Positions 48,701-57,700 of a DNA stretch of 64,000 nt are shown piece after piece. Every line of letters starts with the position of its first letter. Position 1 is the first letter of the stretch. The position numbers and the translations under genes are program-made. This DNA comes from Glossina fuscipes (lineage: Eukaryota; Arthropoda; Insecta; Diptera; Glossinidae). The stretch is from positions 336,555-400,554 of the forward strand of contig NW_023998630.1 in NCBI RefSeq assembly GCF_014805625.2. The letters are read 5' to 3'. The notes under the pieces were generated by a model. The model was not told the DNA's origin and made no database searches. It worked only from the letters and a program-made list of their open reading frames with translations.

Positions 48701-51700
48701 TGGTATATTTTTACAAATAATAGTTTTTGAATGAGTAAAAATTTCCTAAAATATGTCGCATAATTCATGTATATGTTGAAAGATGGAAAGGTTAATTAAA
48801 ATGTAGAGATCAAGCATACGAAGGTTTCCATGAACCGGATTTCGTCTTTTTAACGATTCGAGCAGAAAGCGAGAACACCGCAAATATCTCTCGGATGTCG
48901 AATAATCAAGCAGCTTTTCCGTAAGGGTAAGATGACTGTACATTTCTCAGATAATCAAATTTTTTTATAGGCTGAAATGATCCTTTATGATATGAAAAGA
49001 CAATATCTGCATGGAAAAACTTTAGATGGTCAAATAATTTGTTATTTTGCATATAATTGTACGGCATTGTAGGGCGTCTTGAAACTGGAAATGCGATTTT
49101 CTACAAAAACGATCTTTAAAAACCGTCCATTCTTTTAATCCGAAATTTTTTTAATATCTTTGAAATAAGATTCCCTAGGGCGAAGCGTAAGATGTTTTTG
49201 ATTAATTCATTTAGGCAATTTTTTAAAATAAATCTTCATTCTTCTCTTCTTTTTGTTTTGTTTTTTTTTAAATCAAATTTGCACCAAAATTTGCATGAGC
49301 AACAGAGCGGAGAAGATGGCTTATGAGAATGGCTCCAGTGTGGCCATTTTTTAGTATTTTTGGAAAATAAATTTGTTTTCTAGCACTTAAAGGTACTCTT
49401 AATAATCTCCTCAAATATTGTTACTCTATTACTATTCCCTCTATTGCAAAAAAATTATCGAAAAATCAATTTTTCTAAACTGTTACAGTAGCCTTGCTTC
49501 TTAATTATGAGCGTGCTGCTCATCTCTTGAAAGCTATAGTTACTCCCTTAAATTTTTAATTTCAATCAGCCACAAATTGTAAACTTTTTGCTCGAATATC
49601 TTTACATTGAATTCTTATTTTTGAACTATCTATTATCTATCTATTAGCTAATTTGGGAGTTCACAGATAAAGACGGGCCATAAAATCATTTGGGTTAATC
49701 TCCATCAAAACTATCACTAAATACCATGGAGATAATTTGTAGCGCCTTGCGGAGAGTATGTTAATGATTAAATAATGGAAAAATAATAAAATGCTTATAG
49801 ATCAATTTAATGCTTTCTTTTTGAAATCTAGCCCCAATCTTTTGCGAATAGCTCGTGCAAACAGCATAGTACTTACTGAAACTTGGCTTAAGCCAAGTGT
49901 TAACGATTCGGAGATTTTTTGTCAGCATATTCAGGTCTTCAGAATGGATAGGATGCTAATTGCTATAAAAAAATTGCTGTCCGTGTGAGTTTGTCGATTT
50001 TAAGATTAAAGCTATCAATATCTCCCTCTTTGAAAAGGTATCGTACATTCTTCCCGAGCAATACAGCGACACCTATTTGCCGTGTCGAGCCATTTATTTC
50101 AGAATAGCTATCATCTAACTCTTTTAATATGTTTGACTGTTTTTTTAGTCAAGAGCTTCAGTAGGGAACTGTCGAGTACCAAGAATTATTTATTCAGGAA
50201 AACTAATTGTCATGATCTTAAAAATGCTTTAGGTTCAACGTCTTAGGACTTGGATTTTAATGATGTTGAAAGGTCCCTCTCTCCGCTATTTATAGTAATC
50301 TTTTGTCTGAAGCTTCTATATCGATTCCGTTTAATCTATTTAACACTCCATCGGATGAATACATTTCTTTGCTTTGATTTAGTGATCATCTCTGGAAACT
50401 GACAAACAAAAAGAACTGGCTTTCTAGAAAGTACAAACGCAGCGGTTTATCTATTGGTCAAATAGTTAGCTGTCAGGCGTAACGTTACGTTTCCAAAAAG
50501 TGAATGTTATGAAATTTATAGAAATAGGATGAAAAATAAGATTCTCTCTGATCCTGAAATTTATTAAAAGATTTTTGACTCGAAGCGGAAGATCATAGAC
50601 TATCCGCTTATCACGAGAAGTCAGAGGCGTCACAGGATCTTCCGATAGCTACCCTTTTTACAGAATTCTTTCAAAAATCTTATTTTATTACTGCTACGCC
50701 GGCGGTTGTTTATCCTTATCATGTTAACTAATTACACATTTTTGGGTCGATTATACTATCGGAATTGGAAATCTTTTCTGCATTGCTTACTCTCAAGTTC
50801 AATTATCTTGCGGGTTTGGATGATATTCCATCCTGTATTCTCAAGAATCGCGCGGATGTGCTTTGTACTCGCTTGATGCATGTTTTTAACAACTGCTTTA
50901 AGTTTTACTACTATTCCTTAGCATGAAAAAGTAGTTTTATTATTCCCTTTTGGTCCTCGAGACAATATCAATAATTACAGGAGGATTACAAAATTCTATG
51001 CCCTACCTAAGTTATTGGAAACTTTATTATCTGCTAGATTGTCATCGGCTGCAATTTGATTTGACATCTTTGAATGGCTGGCATTCTGTTGACGGTATTC
51101 CAAGTAAAGTAAGCAAATGCTAGACAATGCCATTCTATTGGGTGCACTGTCTACTTTTTATTCTATCAACAATTATATGCTGAAGAATGTATCTTGCTGT
51201 ATTATTTGATTCCAGGTTCAACTTTCACCTTTAGCTTGCCGTTAACAAGGCCAATTCGGTTTTGGGCTTTATTAAGAGACAGGCTAAAGAATTTAATGAC
51301 CCATAAAACGGGTCTACACACTGCACTTGTTTGTTCGATTTTGGAACATTCTGCGGCGGTTTGGGCTCCTTATTATCAATGGCAAATCAAAAATAGAGTC
51401 TGTTCAGAGAAATTTTCTTCTTTTTGCTTTACGCGGCCTGCCACGAGATTTTTATGATTAAATTGATTCGGGGCTGGGTTTCGTCTTCTTATCTATTAAA
51501 CTTTGTCGATCATTGTCAATGTTTACGATATTATATTCCTTTCAGACTCTCTCATTGCTGCACGAATAATCTACTGTTTAGTCCGTTTGCCTTGCTATGT
51601 AGGCTTTATAGCTGACATTATTATTGCTTTGATCAGTTTACTAATTCTATTATTACGATTAAAATAATACTGTTATTATAATGTACATTGTTATAAAGTG

Positions 51701-54700
51701 ATAATTGTAGTGAATAACGAATTGTTAATGCAATTAATTAAATAATTAAGTGCACCCTAGAAGGTTAGATTTAGATAAGTGTCTTATGTTGGTATTATTA
51801 CTATCAATAGTATTAGCTTAAGGTCTAAGTTTTGCTTTGCTTTTTAGTTCTTCTATTCTAATTCGTTTTTGTTACCAATTTTGAATAAATAAATAAACGG
51901 ATAATATTCGTGCTATTATTATGTCTCTATTCATTATGTTTAATTTGCTAAATTATTTATATTATTTTACTTTAGGTTGCAATGAAAAATGTAATCTTAT
52001 CTAATGCTTTATGTTTGGCTTTTAAGGCAAATACAAAACAAAAAATTTAATATCGTTAAGCCGTAACTATCAAATAATTTAATATAATTTATTACTAACC
52101 TCTGCTTCTTTTAGTTTGCCATAAATAATTAAAATTTGTTCATTTCCCCGAGAATAATGAAATAATAAGAATTATATTTTAAATAATTTATTTATTATTG
52201 ATTTTAATGTTTTCACTGATGATATTTGTTTTATTTGCTTAATATGCACGCATATGTTAGGAAATGTAGTTAATTTATCATTCCGTTTGTAACGTCTATA
52301 CGGATGTATCTAATATGATTGAAAGCAATTATCCCACTCTCTAAGTGATTCTAGATTAAAAACTTTGACACGAATAGGTTTTTTAAAGCTACTTTTTGCG
52401 ATGCTAGTCCTCCTGCTATGCATATACGTAAGGTACAGATAGAGTTTTTGATTCAGCATTTGACAATATGGGTTTTCCTAAAAATACATCGTATTAACTA
52501 ATACTCATCTTCACAATTAAAAATTCTTATAACACAAAAGGAAAAAGATACGAAATGATTTCGGAAACTTCTAAATAAGACTTTATAAGCCTAATTACCG
52601 ATATCGCACCAATAATAAAGATCGCTGGTCTCAATCGAGTTACAACATGCCCGCGTTACGATACAACATATATAACATACTGATAGGCGTTCAAAATCCG
52701 TCTAAGATGCATTAAATGTGAATTAAATGACATTTATTTGTTAAGGATAGTTTTTGTTTTGTCTTTTCCAAAATATATATGTATATATAAACATCCGATG
52801 CTAAATAAGCCACTTAATGCTCTTTACATAAATTAATACTTATATATCGTATATTCATTATAAAAAAAGACAAAAACGATAAAAAAAAATAAACAAAAGC
52901 TATTTTCGAGTCGAGTCGCATTTTTTATACCTGTCATTGTCTTACCTACGGACGATATTTCATTGTAAGATGTGGTGATGATATAGATTGCACATATTTC
53001 AGATTAGCGGTTTTTGGAAATTAAGAGCAAAGGATATTGAACTGAATTTGTTCTTCGCTTACAAATATTTAACAACTTTAATGTTCTGAAGAAAGAGGAA
53101 AACATTGACAGGCTGCAATTAAAAAGACATAACCTTAAAACGTCCACGACATATTTATTAGCAAGATGGTTTCAATATTTTGAAGCCGTAATTCAAAGAA
53201 AAAGGGAAAATCATAATTTTTCATTTTTCCTGTTTTGATTGTAGACACATCAAAAAAATTATTCAATAACTTTTGAACTTAATCTCGTGATAATACAATA
53301 AGATATTTTATTTGAAATGAATTAAATTTTTGCAAGCGAAGTTACGATGACTTTAATAGATAGACGGAGGGAGCTAAATCAAGAATATATATATCAAGTT
53401 GGCAAAGATAAAACTTGTAGTTTACAATTTTGCCTGCTTGTTATTCGACAATGACCTAACATTTTGCCCTACTTTTTTTGTTGTTAAGAAGTTACACAAG
53501 TACGTAGAAGCAAATTATTTCAAGCTCTAAAAAATATTATTAAGATTATTTAAAAATTTTTTTTTTTGATAATAAATCGGTCGGAAATTCGCAAATTTCG
53601 TGTTGGTAACGCCACAAATGATCCGGGCGGTCCCCAAGAAACAAAGGATAATAATGACTTACTAAAAGCCATCGTTGAGTTCGACCCATCTCCAAGTGCT
53701 TATGAATTATCTTTAAAATTTGGCAAACAAATAATATAATCATTCAGCTTAAATCGGGATAGTGAAAAATTTAGATGAGTGGGTGCTCCATGAACAGAAC
53801 GAAAAACAGAAACAGAAGCGTTAAGAAGTTTGTTTGATGTTGCCTTCTTGTCATAAATCTGATCCATTTTTCAATGGAGTAGTCATTTGTGATGAGAAAT
53901 GAATTCAATGTGACAATTGGAAATATTCAGCGCTGTGGTTAGACAAGAACGAATCACCAAAACATACTACAGCGTAATATTCATCAGAAGACGATGGCAA
54001 GTTATTCGTGCTCTAGCGCAAGTGTATTTCATTACGATTTCATAAAATCATTTTTACCGATCACAGCAGAAATGTACTGTAATCAACTAAACAAAACACT
54101 TAGAGAAAAATAGCCCAAATTGGTCAACAAATCGACGTTTATATTACTAAAGATAACGCCGGACCACACATTGTGCAAATGACCATGACAAAAGTACAGA
54201 AATAGGAGTTGGAACATCTTCATCATCCCCTATACTCACCAGAGTTGGCACTGCCATTTCTTCCCAATTTGAACAAGCTTTTGATACGAAAAAATTTCAA
54301 TTCCGCTAATGCAGTAAAATTGGTCTTCCGGGGTGTTATAACTTCGGTCTGACCGACCTACCGCTTAAATGGCAAAAGCGTGTAGACAATATGGGCGCAT
54401 ATTTTGATGAATAAAATAATTTCTTATATAAGTTATCAGCAAACTTTATCTTTTTTTTACGAATTTCGTCCTGGATAGCTTAATACACTTCATCTAGGTT
54501 TCCTTGCCGATTTCCGTACGTTTCTAACGTTTAATAAATTGATAGTGGATCTGTGATGCGTATAATCAAAAGTGGCTCTTTTTTAAGATAAATCTTTTAC
54601 AAATTCCATAGATTGCTATCTGCAGTTTAAAGCATTCTAGCCAGATGCGAAAAATATGTTAATTTCTTCGGAGAGCACAGGTGAGTATTACTAGATTAAT

Positions 54701-57700
54701 GCATTAAAAGTGTCAGAGTTAAAAATGTAATAGCGAGGGAGTAAATATGTAAAGTTAAAATTTAGGGCATTTCTTGAGTTCAGTATTTCAGGCTTTATTG
54801 TAATTGCATTTGATTCATTTCTGGAGGATGAATATATCTTAAATACAAATTTTCGAACTTTTTATTTAGATCCTCAAGCTGCGCAGTAAAATGAGAAGAG
54901 GGTCAAATTAAATTGATTCAGAATTTCGTGCCATGGAAGCATGGTTTTCAAAATATTTAATGTGCTATCAGATGAATACTTCTAGGTGACACTAATGGCA
55001 ATATAAAACGAATGTACTTCTGTCTGCCGTGTTGGTGTAAAAACCATGAAAACAACAGATTGCACAAAGTAATAGAGACAGTGAGGGAAATGTGGAAAGA
55101 GAAAAAGAAATTAAGGCACATTGTGCATTAAAATGGCTTAAAATTGTTAAAACGTAGAAAAAAATGTAAGTGCATACATGAATAACTGCTGTTATTATCT
55201 GTTTTTCTACATGTTTTAAATAATTCTTTAGCAAAAGTGAGGCATGTTGAAAAGGGCGGAAAACAAACACAAAAAAATTGTAATTTTTTATTAATATCAA
55301 AAAAAAGGACAAAAACGAATTAAATTATATCTGTAAGCTTCACAATCGATAATGTATTGTTAACTTTAATAACGCATTTTTGTAGCTTTTATTGTAATGT
55401 TGCCGTGTTTTTGTCTGTATTAATAATGTTTTCAGTAATATGCCTTTTTGCCGTTGCCACAGAATTCATTAAAATGTTTTACTCTTGAACTTTACATAAT
55501 ATATATTACATATATTGCATTTTATATAAAAATTCTACGCACAACGTAGCGAATGTGTTAGTTTAATCGAATGTTCTACTTGTTTAGTACCACGGCTGAG
55601 AACTAACATGAGCTATAAATATTCTTGATCGGGATTTTTAAGTAAAGTCCCTATGAGCGCCAGGCTCCTGAAGATGCGCTTATTCGAGCAAAAATTAATT
55701 TGTTCCAAATTCTGTACTATGTTTTCTTCCATTCAATGGAAACGTTACTAATTAAAAATAAGGAACAATTTCGATTTGAATTTCCGTGGCAAAATTAAGA
55801 TTTTATGACGATTTAATATCTGTTCCGATATTTGAAATTGCATTTATACTATAGTTTGTTTGCAAATTGCGACCAAATGCTTAATTAAGTGCAGGCAAAC
55901 AAGTGCTGGTACAATGTCGTTAGGAGAAACAAATAGACCTAAACTAGGCTTTTTCCGATAAACCTTGTTTAAATCATCCGGGTGTTTTACAGGAGCTTGC
56001 AAATGAACGTCTTTGTCTATTTCAAGAAGAGATTTGATTGAAGCGACGAATGTAATGACGTAATCAATTGCTATTAACCATTCAGACCAAAATCTAGTAG
56101 CTACTATCGCAAACCATCACGCCATCAAGCATCCTAAAGGTACATTCAAGGGGATTGCGGCTAAAGATTTCACGACTAATAATGCCGTCGTGTATTTCGC
56201 ATTTTTACATGCTGCAGACACAAATGACAGAAATATTTTGAAAAGGGCAATTTATTCACACTACGTTCCATTACAAATTGCTTAACTATAAGTAACCTAA
56301 CCCGCCTGCTTATTTTAGCGACAGGCTTATTTAAACCCATCGTGTTTAATGTTGATATACTTTTACTTTCATTCTTGAACTCGGCGAGAATTTCGAGTCG
56401 ACAGTTTGCTCGAATTAAATGCAGGAAAGCAACAATTCATATCTCCTGTTTGATCAATTTATAATATTGATTCAATGTTTGTTAATTCACGCATTACGTA
56501 GCAAACTATCTTATACGTAAAGACGTAATACGTCTTTCCACAATTCATAGTAATATTATGTCTGTTTTTAGAAAATAAAATCGTGTAATGTCTGCACCCG
56601 CGCTTACAATTTACAATTAGTGTACGCATAGTTTCTTAATAATATAGGGTCAACAGCCAATTGGAACCAATTCGGTTGCCTACAGAAGTGCGATTTTAAT
56701 TTGTGAGATTCGAAATATGTATACATAGTTCGAAACAGGCTGACAATAATTGCGTTTTTTTGCCAGCTGCGGATAGAGCCAGAGATTGATTTTAGTTAGT
56801 TTACTTAATTTAGGGGGAAATGGCAACAAAAATAGCCGATAACTGAGGTGCGCACTAAAGTAAAAAAAAGCAGGTAGAACTGAATTTTGCGTAAGGTTTG
56901 GGAATGCTGGTGCAAGCAATTAAACCAAAAATGACTCCTGATCTAGTTTTCGTATATTTCTTAGATTTAATTGTGATTTAAATGATTCGTGGTTAAACAG
57001 CAAACTAAAGCGTTGAAAGAAATATCACGGCTTCACCTTCAAGAAAATAAACGAACCTGAGACGGCGGCGCCTCGCCAGTTGTTCTATGTCTCTATAATT
57101 AGCAAAAATGCGGACAACAGATATCCAATATACACTGTTGTAAAAAAATTGCTTTTCGATCATTAACCATGTTGCTCTCTTATTTAGATTTTGCTTTGAT
57201 TAAATCTTGCAGCAATAGTCCTTACGTGGCGATCTATTTGTATACTAATGTATTGTGCTGTAATTATTTAGTCGGTTGGTTACGCTCATGTATTGATTAA
57301 AAAAACAAAAACCAAAGAGCGGAGGGGAATATCAAAAGATTCTATCTGAGGCAAATATAATATTATGTCTTGTTTGTTTCTAAATTTCCTTTTTTTTTAT
57401 TTTGGTTGTTTGGTTTTCAGTTTATAGTTAGTGCACGTGGTAACAGGAAGGATAAATCTATTCAATTTATATTTTTTCTCTCTTCGTCTGTGTCTACTGG
57501 TGTATAATATTGCTTACCTCCACATTTAGACCGCTCTGACTGGGGAAAACTTTCATAGCCGGATTTTCCTTTGGTGTGTAACGATAAAATTCACGTCGTC
57601 CTTTATACCATTTTACCGAATATAAAGTATCATTTTCCATATCGTAATTACAGGTAAGCAAAGCATTACTGCCACGTTTAACAGCTTGTGGTATCGTTAC

